Counted from the stretch's first letter, positions 1 through 13,800 are shown. The stretch is DNA of 22,440 bases from Saccoglossus kowalevskii (GCF_000003605.2 NW_003111478.1:83226-105665); one strand, 5' to 3'. Numbers and translations are program-made. Notes: generated from the sequence alone by a model not told the origin.

Positions 1-1497
1 TTGCTTGCGACTCAAGGCAACACTTCTACAACAGGACGGGAAAATATTTTCGAAAAAAAAAATTATCGCACGAGTGAGGCGCCAATTGTGAAAGGGGCTT
101 AAAACAGCAAGCAAACTGTACACTTCATATTATTTCTTTGATATGGCGATAATACATAACACACTTAAATTTCCAACTTCTGTTCAATATTTGTTCGCTA
201 CCAGTTCATGTTGATCATATCTTTCACATACGCATGAATTGGGTGACTATATGCATATAGATTTTGCTGCTACTCATCACTAGTTATATTTAATGACACA
301 TTATTGCTGTGGTTATAATTTCTGTGTGTGTTTAACTTTTATGCAATGAACGGGCATTCAAGCTAGTAAAATGAGAAATTATTTACTGCACGGGAGTTAA
401 GAATCCCAGTGCATCACTAGTAGCTCAGGTTGAATATGAGTTCGGCACGTGTACAGTTAAACGGGCCATCTGGCAAGTCTCAAAGTCGGCATACATGTGC
501 AATTATATCGGGTCGTCCCTGCTGCGTCAGTAGGTCTGTATCAGGTCTGAACAATGAATCTTGGTTTTCCATGCTCTTAATTAATTGGACAGTGTCAGTT
601 GCAAGGGATTCAGCGAGAGGAAATTCAGAAGATTATCGTAAATTAGGGCGTAAAATATGTGCGCACGTACAGGATATCAACACAATCGACTGTGATTGAC
701 TCTTTGGGTAATTGTTCGCGTCGTTATTGCTACGAATCGAGGTTATGAAACGAAATAACTGGTAACATTGTCAGTCATTGCAACAGCGAGTGCGTTGGGA
801 TTCAGCGATGTGTTGATATTAATTTTAGTGGCTATAACTGTTTAAAATCTGCCTTTAACGGCGTCTTGTATTGGGATTAGTGGTCACATTTTATTGTTTC
901 TGATTAAATGGAGTGTGTTTCGTATTGTGATATATGTGTGTAACTGATTAGGTTCATATCCAAGCATGAACACATGATTGTATACGAAGTTTGGTGTGTA
1001 CAATATACCAACCAGCCATTGTGTGTGGTATTTCGGACAGTCAGGTATTTTAGGGCAGTCAATGCAGCATATGTCCGCCTGCAGTGAAGAGGCCTTTGCT
1101 GTAATAGCGAGTCTGTGCTGTAAATGTGTGCGTTCGCCTTGGAATTACTGTTTTTGTCAATGAATATAATTATCATTGATTTTATTAAATCGACTTGTTC
1201 TCATGTACGGTATTGAGTATGAATATACAGTGATGTTACAGAACATGCCTCTCCGTTATATATATATATATATCAATATCAATATACTGATATACTGATC
1301 AATATCAGTACGGTGGTCTTGGCGAAATATGTCACAAGCATTTGTTCAGATCTTTGGTTGGCCTGGACGTTTCAGAGTCACCAGGGCCACCCAGCCTGTA
1401 GCCTTGTAGTTTTCTTTGGCCAGACGTGTTCTTCGGCATTTAAACTTAAATTGATATGTATTAACAACGAATTTCAACATGTTCCTTTACATCGCAG
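1..1497. other. Upstream or intronic region with no recognised gene
   Basis: The first recognised exon needs one codon base from an upstream exon, so this stretch is at least partly intron. I looked for a short ATG exon with a hydrophobic leader and a phase-1 donor and found none that convinces. The open frames at 430-699, 904-1176 and 978-1163 have no recognisable domain or leader. An AT microsatellite and imperfect palindrome lies at about 1258-1308. The promoter and first exon may lie left of the window. Confidence 0.5.
1258..1308. repeat. AT microsatellite plus palindromic ATATCA/TGATAT run
   Basis: A run of alternating TA is followed by interleaved copies of atatcaatat and actgatat. The copies are mutually complementary, so the segment can fold back on itself. 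It looks like simple-sequence DNA without coding content. Confidence 0.7.
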
Positions 1498-1827
1498 ATA
1501 AATTAAATGCCTCTACGTTTGGCTATCGTATAGACATCACTACAGACTCGTCTCAAGTGAACACTGTTGACACGCTTTACATGGACACCAGTCTAATATT
1601 CCCATACAATGGTCACATAGTGTCTTGGGCATTCCGGACAGTCGATGGTTTCACCGTGATGACAATACCAGCGTTCAGTCTTGGAGTCTTTCGGAGTTCT
1701 ACACCCGGAGTGTACCATCTTGTCGGAGAAACCAGAATCACCACTTCGCAGCTTCTACAAAATCAAGAGAACTACGTTGTTTTACACAAAAATGATTTTA
1801 TTGATTTTGAAGAAGGTGACGTATTAG
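1498..1827 (+). CDS. Exon 1 (first seen): unrecognised beta-rich extracellular domain
   Basis: An acceptor (ttacatcgcag) precedes 1498 and a gtatgt donor follows 1827. Both borders are phase 1. The exon encodes about 110 residues with alternating hydrophobic strands, an N-glycosylation sequon (NAS) near the start, no cysteine, and a GHIVSWAF ... GVYHLVGE ... EEGDVLG pattern. I recall similar W-F ... Y-LVG ... GD-x-G patterns in unnamed jelly-roll-like domains of invertebrate secreted proteins, but I cannot name the family. It is placed in this gene because of its phase and its position upstream of the CUB exons. It is the most N-terminal module visible, and the protein must start further left. 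Confidence 0.65.
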
Positions 1828-4800
1828 GTATGTGTTATACGCATGCATTGTTGGCATTGAATTGAAGTTCTTATCGATGAATTATTAAAAAAGTTTGGTC
1901 CGATAGGTTGTAGGGAATTCATAACAAATATCATTGTCAGTGATGACGATGTTCAGTAGATGTAAATCAGAACCAGGTTAAAACTCGATATGGTTCATTG
2001 GATTATATGAGCATGGTCATTTCGCAAAGAACAAGAATGACTTCATGTTCTAATCAGCTATTCCATCTAACACTGCCAATATTAAGCGATATTATCACAT
2101 TGAGTTCATTTCACCCATTCAGAAGGAAAGTATCTGTTGAATAATGTCTAAATATACACGAAAATTGCCAGGACACTGTTTGACTCCGTACATTGGTATC
2201 TGTCAACAACCGTTTAATCGTGATTCATATATGTCTATGTGTGATTGTTTTCCTACAGGGTACTGGGTATCCTCGTCACAGACTATTGCAAGTATTGACC
2301 TCTATGGGGACTGTAATTACAAGGGTTCAACCATCACAGTCCAAGGGATATCTGCCGATGGATGGATAGACGAAACACGCCTTATTGATACGCTCGGGGA
2401 TGACGTCACAGTAGTTTATTCCAAACAATTGTTTCTCGTACATGGTGTTTTACATGATGGTTTGTAAACATTGCGTAATTCCTTTTCTTCGACGTGTTTT
2501 TCATTTAATATCAAGAACAAACTTCGACATTGCAGTAATCGTTTCTGATATTGGTGCTCAAGGAAGTTAGTGCTTATCAACTGGCTGTGGTATAATCACT
2601 ACTGTTTTTCTAAATATATTATTTTTTAATTTTCTGTACCTCATAGTTTTCAATGTATCCTCCTTGTGAAGATCCACCCCACCCGCCCCTCGACCGTCTT
2701 CCTCGTGTTTTGTAATACGTATGTTGTTTCTCATCAGATTGTGACCATGCTACGACATCCGGATGTGGGAGCTTGAAGTATCTGGATGGTAAACAGTGTG
2801 GTCAAATGATTGTCAGCCCGAACTATTCAGATTCACCCGGCGTTATTATTGAGTGCGTATGGGAAATAAATACAACGCCGGGAACCTATGTATCGATTGA
2901 ATTTGTTGATTTCAACATACAGGATCCATCAGGTGATGGTTTATGTACCGAGTACATATCTATTATGGAGAGCGGTGACAATTCAGGTTTGTGTGCGTAG
3001 TTGTGGGTGTATGGCATTGAAGGGCGTATCAATATAACCACGTGATCTTCTCTACCCGTTATCCACATTGTCGATCATTGATTTTCGTTTTGATAATTGA
3101 TCGAGTGACAAAAAGATCTAATACTGTGCTACATGGCCATACAAGCATATTATGAATTATATTTTTTACACAAAAACGTGTAACAATGCTCTAAACCTAG
3201 GACAATTTATGGCGACTTATTTAAATACATTTGAACTAGCGGCTAGATTACTCGCGAATTTGTTAAAATATGTACTGAATGATTTTATTATTATGAAAAA
3301 TAAATTTATGTAAATGTAGATTTGCTTACATACATGTGTTTGTATCGATGTAGATAGCGTTCTTTTTATCGAGCATTGCTTCGCAACCACACCTGTCCCT
3401 TTCTCACTATTTGTGCATTTTGGCACTCAAACCAAAACATGAGCACTTGTTAGATTTTGTGAGAGAATACTAAAATATTATACACATATTGTATTACCTT
3501 TGTAAATTCTATAGGTTCAATGTCCCAAGCTGGAACTTACTGTGGAAACGAAATGAATAGTTCTGTGTATATTTCACAAATGAATCGAGTACAAATTCAG
3601 TTCACGGCCGTCGCAAAAGAGCATATGTCCGGATTTCGTGCAAAAGTTGCTGAAATTGGTATGTACGAAAGAAAGTTGAGTTTAATCTTCGTTTCATTTT
3701 CTTCACCCTTTTAGTACTGATCGTATATAGCTGTTTTGTCAAATGTATTAAACATTGATGAGACGGTGTAGTGTGTTTGTTGCATATTTATTCACGTGAC
3801 ACCATTATATTTGTTCTGTAGGCTGTGGCTCAACACTTGTAGCTGTTAGTGACGTCCGCACATTACGATCTGTTGGAGAAGCCTATTTATCATCAGTAGA
3901 TACCTCTAAATCTTTCGCGTGTAGCTGGTTGGTGACGTCACGTACTGTTCGAGTGTTTTTTAACGTCACTACCGCTCTACTTGACAACGATCCTAACTGT
4001 GGGATAAGTATAAAGATATACGATGTGTTTGGAGAAGGTCTTTTAAAAGAACTAACTACGATTTGTAATGATACAGATTTGGACAACTCTATGCTCTCAT
4101 TCGTATCATCGGAACATTCTCTTAGTATTCAACTGCATATACAAGAGGGTTATTTATATGATGATGTATTTAAGTTCAATTATTTCGAAATGGATTTCAG
4201 GGAAGTCGAGATTACCGACACCAGTGAAGGTAACGTGTACATCTCATATGATACCAGTATTATATAATAATTCAATATGTAGGATTCGTACTACAACTAA
4301 ACTCCCCATAGACAACGATGAAATAATTTGAAACGCAAGATCTTTTTTTTTCACATATAACCATCTGTTGATTTGTATATTTTTAAAAATCAATTTTTCT
4401 GACAGTTTAATCTAAATTATCAATCCGCCATTTCAAAACCAGTTTGTTTTCGCTAAAATTCCAGTCATAAATCTAAGGCTTGCTTATTCTATTATCATTA
4501 TTAGATAACAAGTTTTGAAATACAAACATGGTTACGTAACCTAGTGCCCTGATACAAATTACAATAGCGCTGTGAAACCCGTACACTGCATTCAGTATTT
4601 TGGTTTAAGCATTTTAAAATCAAGGGGACCTGATCTCTTGAGTTCAACACCGAACAAAATGTTTACTTTTAAAATATCGTTATATTTTTGTTCAAAAACG
4701 TATCAATTATTTACTCTTTGACATCAGTATCGGAAACTGTTTTTTCAAACAACGAACTGCTTAATAAGAAAGTGCTTTTTATCTAAGTGCTTAATAAATT

Positions 4801-7800
4801 ATTCAAAAACATAATCATTCAGATACTTTGTGGTGAAATGGATCGCAATGGCTTGATGACCTTCATAAACTTCACCTGAGCACAAGGTGTTATCAGTAAA
4901 ATACACATCATTACCACTCAACCTCTACAGTAGCGGGGTCACTGTACTCTGAGATGTAAAAGTAAACCGTAATCGAAGCTACGTGATTGTACCTGATTGG
5001 CTACCAGGCCCTAAAACCTAATAGTCAGACCAATCAGAGAGCAGTTTACATGTTGTGTACTTTTCGACGTATCAAATTCTGCCTTGTATATAAGCTTCAA
5101 CTCAATTTTGAATAACACCACCTTGTTACGTTTACAGATTGTGGGGGTAGACATGTGTTCCAGGACGATGCACAGCACCACGCCTTCATCTTATCTTCGC
5201 CTAACTATCCTTTATCGTACCCGGATGACGTATTCTGCACTTGGATTGTAGAAGCACCAATGACGTCACAATTATCAGTGATCGTGAAAGATTTGCAAAT
5301 TGAAACAGGTAGAACATGTTTAATAAATTGACAGCCGAAAATGGAATATTTTAGGTTGAATATTTATACTTGTGAGAATAATCGTCACATTCAGCCTACC
5401 AGACTAAGAATCCTATCACCAATAAAACCTACTTTTATAAAATATTGTCTATAAAAGGACATCGCGTGACGCCAGTACGTCTGAGAATGCAGTGTTTCTT
5501 TTATCGTGTTCAAATCCTGCTTAATATTAAATTAATGTTTAATTTGGTAACGAACATTTTACTGAATAACAGATAAAAAGCTTGGTGATTCATATTATAC
5601 CAACAGGATCGTGTATGTTTGACTATTTGATGGTTGTCGATGGTTTCAACGAGACGCTGGACACAATTCTAGGACGTTCTTGTGATGATGGCGATAAGCA
5701 CACGAGTGTTATTAAAACGGGGGACATTGCTTTATCGTCTAGTAATATATTGACAGTGATTTTTAAAACCGACCGTAATTTCCACACAAAGGGGTTTCAA
5801 CTTAATATCACAACTAAACATGTTGAAGGTAAGAGTACAGTTACTAAATGATCCTTGGGCAATCCAGTTTATACGAGTACAATTTCCTGACACAAAATAT
5901 ATACTGTCAGTTTTCAGACTAACTGACTTCGATCACCTTCAGTTACAGCGGAAACGAGGACTTACAGAACTGACGTTGTGCGGAATCCGTACTATCCTCA
6001 GTTCAACGTGAATTGGTATACTCCTTTCATACACCAATGGCGCATTATAGTCCCCGATGGAAACAAAATTGTGATGTCTATGCTCAATTTTAGTATATCG
6101 TGTATGGGAGGGCACCATTTTACTGTCCACGACGGAAATTCATATGATGCTCCAGTTTTAGCCATGGCGTCCGATTGTCAGTCAGCACCTTCTGAGAATG
6201 TGCCATACATTCAGTACAACAGCAGTGGTAATAGTATGCTGGTGACATTTCGTTGTATAAGTAGGAAACCATTCTCGACTGGTAGTGATCCGGCTAACTA
6301 CTTGTATTTATACATGTTCACATATCAAACTGAACGAGGTACGTGCTTACGTCATTTTGAATCTTTAAATAACTGTGAATTATTAAACATATTTAATCTG
6401 TGTAAAATCATATCCTGGTCAAAAAATGGTGTAATCGCTTAAATTATCCGAACGATAGATTTGCAACTTTCTGCGCAGGTTACGAAGTTTTCAGAATTTT
6501 TTTTTACGTTTTGTATATTTACGTGTAATAATAACTGTGTTTCGTGTTGTCATTAACTAATTTAAATAATTTGCAAATATGCAAATGTTCCAATTCATGG
6601 CCATTGATGTACTCGTGTACGTCACTATACATAGTAGTATGGTTCCACTGATTCGATGCTTTACATACAGTATTTACCAATCAGTATATATGAACATTAT
6701 CTCAGCAGAGCAATAATATGAGGTAATTATGAGGATACTGCAAAGTATGCTCGAACTTGAACTGAAGACAGTACAGTGGGAGTATCTACCGACGCGCTGA
6801 GGAGGTCGATGTTACCGCGTACTGTCTGAGTGCATACTTTGCAGTATCCCCGTATAACCATATAATTATACATCTTTTCCTCCCATGAATACATCATGGG
6901 AATGCCGAAATCCAAAATGTTTAGAACAGATTTAGCGAACTTCTTTGTGTGGGGTCCGGTCAAACCCTGGGGGCAGCCATGTTTTTTTTTTTATATTAGA
7001 GACGTTTATGCGCGTAATTGTTCCATTTTTGTAATTCGCGTTTCCTAATATGGTAGGATGAAATAGCGCCAAATTACGACACGCTGTAACTTGTGGCCTT
7101 ACGGTGACAGATGTATAATAAAACGGAAGCTTTCTATTGCTGTGTTAAGTAATGAAACTTACAATCTTTGCAGATTATTTACAATGTGGATTATATTTTC
7201 TTCCAAACAATGGATATTGTGTTGGACCACTCATACCCCTATTCCTATGTGACGGGAATGTCGAACACATCGTTGGAGAACATCTTTCACGTGACAGAAT
7301 GTCAATAAATGCAACGCATGTTTTCGATGTTTGTCCGATGGTGTTCGGTGATTCCTCAACTGCGCTCACTGTTGCTACCAACAACACACACTATTTCATC
7401 CGCCACATGACACCTGTATACCAATCCGATATCGTGTTTTTAATTGGATTACATTTATCATCGGAATCTGAACCCAGATTTACTTGGGCTGACAACACAC
7501 CGTTTGTATACAACATCAGTATCATCGATATAACGATAGATGCAAACTCCGAGATTTGTTTCGGCATGGGACACAATTTGCTGTGGCGAGAAACTGACTG
7601 CTATCTCAGTGATACTGAGATCAATATGGATATATGTGATGGGCGAGCATTTCTCTGTCAAACCGGTGAGGAAACTTAACTTCATTTACATACTGTAGTG
7701 TTCGTTACTATGACAACAAGAACAAGTATGGTTAACTCATCGTCCGCGGTATATGTTTTTATCTGAATTGACCATAGTTTGTTTCGTTGCAGACTTGGAC

Positions 7801-10800
7801 GAATGTATGTTTCACTACTGTTCTCACGCATGCGTGAACACCCCAGGAAGTTTTTACTGTCGATGTCCGATTGGATATATCATTCATCCATTAAATGCCA
7901 CACAATGCATGGGTAAGTTGCGTTATGTGACATTTTCTGTCAGCTTAAAATTACATACAGAGCTGACTATCTACATACACAACAATAATTCAATATGTAT
8001 GTATGTATGTATATACTCTGTTTGTGAATCGAAACCACATTAATATGTATTACAAGTATTACTTACTATGTATTACTAATATTACCATTTATTAATATTT
8101 TCGCTTTTTGTCTGTAGATGTTTGTAACAATGAAATTATTGGTCTTGTGTTTGGGAATGTATCTTCTGTGTCTATACCAAGTGGGTGTGTAGTCGCTTCA
8201 TCAAATTATTTACCCTGGAACGAGGGTCACCAGCAATGTGCAAGCTATGGTGGGGCTTTGTTGGATTATAACACAGCGGAGTTGGTACGCAATTTTTAAC
8301 ATTAAAAATACAACATGAGAAAAGGGCCTAATATATGCTAATATATGCTAGATGGGCGTGTCTCTGACAGCCAAACATGCGCATTGCAACCGCACAGAAT
8401 ATAATATGTCCACATAGTTGCAGATTGATTGAGCATGAACATATATTTTTTGGGTTTCTGAACCACTAGAACAATATGACTACATAAAGGATACATTATA
8501 AAATTGTCCTGAACATATCATTTTAACTTATATCACAAATTGTCAACGTCAATAAAGGTCTAGTGGTTGTGGGCGTCCTGGAGGGGAGGGGATATAAACC
8601 ATACTCTTGGACACCTAAGATGTGGTCTAGGATTACTACATCTTAGACAACTGCAGTTTTTCTATAACGTCTGGTACCTTTAGCTTGATATTGTTGAATG
8701 CGAAAACGCCCTCTATAAGTATATGTCTGCTATATTCATGTGAATGAGGTGTGGCCGATAATTTAGTTGTTTCGCCCTGGAGTAAATTGCTAATGCTGGT
8801 TGCCATGGTTATCAAGCTTGCTCAGATGCTTACTAATACATTTTGTTTACATTTAATGCATTTCATTAGTTATCGAACATTTGAGAACTTGACCATATCG
8901 TCCACAGTGATAAGTCTGCATCTGTATATGATGTAGTGTTAACGACACATTTGTGCATTGTTAGCTAGTTTTATTGCACTATTTGAGGCCGATCATTCCC
9001 ACCCATGTTTTTTGAGATTCCTGGGTATTTTAACAAAATGTTTGCCATTTGGTGAAGAAATTGATATATAGACGGTCAATACCACATTATTAGAAAACTT
9101 TAATGTGAAAACCCTCTGATATTTATATCTATATTCAGTACGCATTGGAATTGATGTCAGATATTACACGTTACAACAATTTCTGGATTGATCTTAATGA
9201 TAATACAACAACGGACACTCAAGATAAGTGCGATGCTTTTGGTAGCGGCGGAAGTTTGTTGCAAGTTGACTGTGAAGAATATCTACCGACATTATGTTAT
9301 ATGGGTTAGTAGTGTGTGCTTGCTAACAACACACGCATACATATATGGGAGAGCCGTCACGTGCGAGTCAGATGACCATATCGCATCGGTTTTCACAAAC
9401 AACCTTTAACCTATGAGCCTTTGCGTTTTAAGCGTTGTTATCGTCGCTTGGAACTCAATTCCGCATGCGCAGGTGACATCCCCTTCGCTTTATTATTTAA
9501 GTCGGAGAACGCGCATGAATAACCATTATTAGTATATTACAATGATACGAAATTATAGTTTACACGAGATTTATAGATTTTAAGACATACTGCCGAGATT
9601 TGTTGTCAGACAATTATCATAACACAGATATTTGAACAGTATGTTATGCACATTGGTTTGTGAAGTAACCAAGGTAACCACGATTATCTTTACAAGATCG
9701 CTTCTTTTATTTTCACAGAAATATCAATTTCTGAATGTAGTCATGGTATCCAGCAAATAAACACCCGTGCCACAATCGGTGTTTTGCAGTCACCGGCTTT
9801 TCCGTTACATTACGGCAGTGATTCAGTGTGTCGCTGGGATATTAGTGTAATGAAGGGAAGCTTGATAGGGTATGTAATATATTAAAGGACGGTGGTCGTT
9901 GCGCAGCGAGTGTTAAAATTTCATGTAAATAAACAATGTATTTTATACGTGTTGTATACGTCGCTATGAGTTCCATATCGAACAGGACGCGGCGCGGTGG
10001 CCGCCACTCTTTAAAAATGTACGTAATCTAATACTGTGTTATTATCGATTTACTATTTAATAGTCATACTCCTGGCTTAAGGTAAAAGCCTACTCATAAA
10101 TTTAAAAACCTAGAATTTATTCATTTTGCAAAAAGGATATTGACCTAAACAAAATTGGGGGACACCAGCCTTTTTTCGAGAAATTGCCATTTTGACACTA
10201 TTATAACACTTTTATACCATAGGTTCCAATGGCAGAGATATTATGTAATATCTCAAAATCTAGCCTGGTGACTGAAAAAATCATATATTGTTATGACGGA
10301 GTACTTTTGTTCTGAATTATTTAAAAAATCTGGGTTTAAAAAAGTGTCTAAAATTCAATTTTTCTTTAACATTGTGTTCTATGAAATTGTTCTAAAAATA
10401 GCAAATTTCAAGAAATATTAGGACACTTTTAAAAAAGCATAACTATGACTAGGCTTCTACCTTAAGTCATTTATTCCAACTGTATTTCACACATGATTAG
10501 TTACTTTTCTAGGCTTCATTTTTGGAATTTAAATTTACGTGTGTCTAAAGAAGAAACCTCCTGTCTCGATAAACTGATAATTTATGGTGACGAAACAGAT
10601 CACAGCCAGCCGTTTGCGACCTATTGTGGACGAATCGACTGGCAGATGGATGTAATCATTCCTTCCAATGTGATATCCGTAGAGTTTATGTCGGGAATAC
10701 TAGATGAGCAGTTAATATATTCAGAAAATACATTCCGCGTCCTTTACTACAGAGCAGGTAATACTAGTACGAGAACATAAAATGGATCAGAGGAAAATCA

Positions 10801-13800
10801 GTTCATATTCGCTATATTACGATACCAAACTAACATTATGCATTAAAATACTTCAGCATTGAATATATCTATATTGCTTTATATGTGCTATGAATTGTAT
10901 AAGTTTTATGCTGAATGATCGATGGAAGGCGATTAAAAAGGCTTAGCCACTCGTCATTTTGAAATTTGTGCATAGTTAACTAAAGAATACCCATGATGCT
11001 CAGCTTCATATTATATTTTACTATGTTCTGTATTACGAACACTATAATGCGAATATCATTGTTTAATGTAGAATATATGTAAACACATTCCCCCACTAAT
11101 GTATGTGAACAGAACTGTGTTGGTTGATTCATTGAGTTATTTGGGAGTTGTGTGTAGCATAGTGCTCAATGTGTGTAGCTCGCTGACTTGGAAGTAAATA
11201 TTTGTTTTTGTTTATCACGCGCGGATTTAGAGGGTGGCGCACCAGCCCCCCCCCCCCCCTCAGACCGCAAAAAAATGACAAATCAATTGACAACTTGAAA
11301 CCCAGCCCACCCGAAGTCAACTTCGGTCACGTCAATATGAGCGTCCCCCGTACCGAATTTATAAATCCGCCAGTGTCTATGGTATTATAATGCTGGTCAC
11401 TTGAACTACGCTGATTATTAAACTATGCATAAATTAAAGCATTAGTGATCACTTCGATAGGGAGCCTACACTTTTATGTGTAGAGGTGATTATATGAAAG
11501 CTCAGCATTAATGCAAATAACGAATATCAAGTTGGTGTTGCAGTTTGAAATACACAACAAGTGCGTATGTCACACGTGCCGTTCGCTGTCTTGGTATTAC
11601 CCTACAGTCACTCTACTAGGAGAGTGACTGTGATTACACTACATTGAGTTACATAATTGATACATATTCGATATACACATTACATATTTGATAATAGTTG
11701 AATTCAACTCATATATATTGTTTACAGACAGTTCATCGGTATATCGTAATTCAGGGTGTGGTGGGAATGGTAGACTCACCAACAAAGAAGGAACTGTCTC
11801 CGTGCAAGATTATGACGCGTATACTCGATGCAAGTGGTTGATTGTCGGCGAAGAAAACAAATACGTATCTATGGAGTTTTCGGAATTAAATATCGCAACG
11901 GAATTTGATTGTACTCTTGAGAAGTTCACGATCTACAACGGAGATGAGTTGAAAGATGACGCATTGATTGGTGTATATTGTATCTGGCCTGTGCCATTAA
12001 TCATTTCTTCGACTCAGAGTGTTCTTATAGAGTTCATCAGTACACGCATACCTGTTGAATCTCTGAATGGTCACTATGGTTTCAGTTTCAAATACAAAAT
12101 TGTTGGTAAGATTTTCAATCATATATAGTAATAGTTACCTCACAGGTCAGACAAGTTTCAGTGGTACCACATCGTAGTAACATTACGTATGACATCTAAT
12201 CGCTTAGCTTCACGTCACCGCACGTTTTCCCGGCTTGTCTTCCGTTCGGCCAACGGACATTTATTTATTTATTTTATTTATTTATTAACACACAACATCC
12301 CCCGGGGGGGGGGATGAAAAGGGTTACAAATCAAATATTAGTAAAAGAAAAATAACTACATAAAAAGTAAGGGAACAAAAAAGCATTAAAAAAAATGATA
12401 AATTTGTATACGAGGATCTCAATGACGAGTTTCATCGTCCTTTTCAGCCAGATCTTAGTGGCGTAATTTAGCGTTAACGGGTTTTGGGGGATATCCGGTG
12501 GCCGAGTGGAAGACGTGCCGTGACGTGGAGCTGGGCGATTAGGTGGCGTACGCAAGTGTCGGTGTGTTTAGACATTTACCCTGCCATATATTCGATGTAA
12601 TTTACTTGATATATATATTTGTATTTGAAGAGATTAGTATACCGGTGTGTAAACTATACAGCTGCGTAGGGAGGTGTCCCTGAGTGCTCAAAAGTGTGAC
12701 CATTATCATACCTGGCGAGTGGATTGATGTATATATAGATCTGAGGCCGGGATCTGAGGTGGAGATATTCCCTCATATACGGACCCATAAGTATACCAAA
12801 TCGGAAAAATATTACCGATATTTATACCTATTTTGACCAGAAATAAGACCGATACTTATACCTGAAATCTTCAAAACGAGACCCATTTCAGGGGCACGTC
12901 CCCATTGGGCAAGTTGTATATATATTGCCCCCTCCCCGGGCACAGGCCGTGTCAATGAACACGTTCCTTCAGACCATGGCGGTAAATACATTCTGACCTA
13001 ACGTTTTCAATAATTGATTTTACAGACTGTGCAGGATGTGCTGTTGGGATGCAGAGCTCAGTTGAAATGTATACAGAGTATGTGTGTACCTCTTCACGTC
13101 CTTCTTGTGGAGTGATTACATCGATAAATTATCCCTCTAATTACCCATTGCTGTCTACGATCAACTGGCGTTTAACAGGCCCACCTGGTACATACGTTCA
13201 TTTCACAGTTCCGGATGACCACTTTCGACTCAGAGAGGAAAGTTCAATAAATAAAAAGGATTGCCTGGAGGCTCGTGACACTGTAACGGGCTCGGAAATG
13301 GAGTTATGTTCGAACATTGTGTCTCAGGCGGAATTCAAATCATCCCAAAATACCATGATTATAGAATTTGTATCACATGGTAGTTATGGTGCTGGGGGTA
13401 CAGATGGTGAATTTAATTTCTATGTCACATACGAATTTAAGCAGTACAGTCCATCTATTGAGATCAAACTTCCACTTGATAATGGCAAGTATTTTATTTA
13501 GTGTTATATTGTTATTACAAACATAAACGGCAGTGAATTTACAAAAGCGTGGATAAACAGATAAATGACACAATTATCGCAATCGACAAAAACAAAACAA
13601 AAATGTTAGCTATAGTAGGGTGACGCACATGCACATGTACCAAATTGAAAATAACAGTATTGAGCCTTGTTTAATTTTGTCTGCTTTGACATGACGTCAG
13701 AAATGTTTATAAAACATATCCACGTAGTAGATCAAATATTAGATCGGAGACGCTCCATCATTGTCTGCGTAATTACATACACGATACTAGTATGTTAATT

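Larger units (their letters stand above)
12106..13025 (+). other. Intron 15, repeat debris
   Basis: GT-AG intron of 920 nt. It holds an (ATTT)n run and a C/G run at 12260-12313, then a block with short internal repeats at 12738-12960. No coding remnant was recognised. The acceptor is ataattgattttacag. Confidence 0.6.

Noticed and set aside
430-699. 89-residue open frame as a first exon or small gene
   Set aside because: No signal-peptide character, no domain, and no phase-1 donor that would feed exon 1.
978-1163. Cys-rich 61-residue open frame
   Set aside because: Cysteines do not fit any module spacing, it has no splice context, and an antisense frame overlaps it equally well.
7175-7685. 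Minus-strand open frames opposite lectin domain 1
   Set aside because: Antisense shadows of a well-supported exon.
12497-12560. tRNA-like start (ggtggccgagtgg resembles a Leu/Ser tRNA box A)
   Set aside because: No box B (ggttcgaatcc-like) at the right distance and no cloverleaf pairing could be found.
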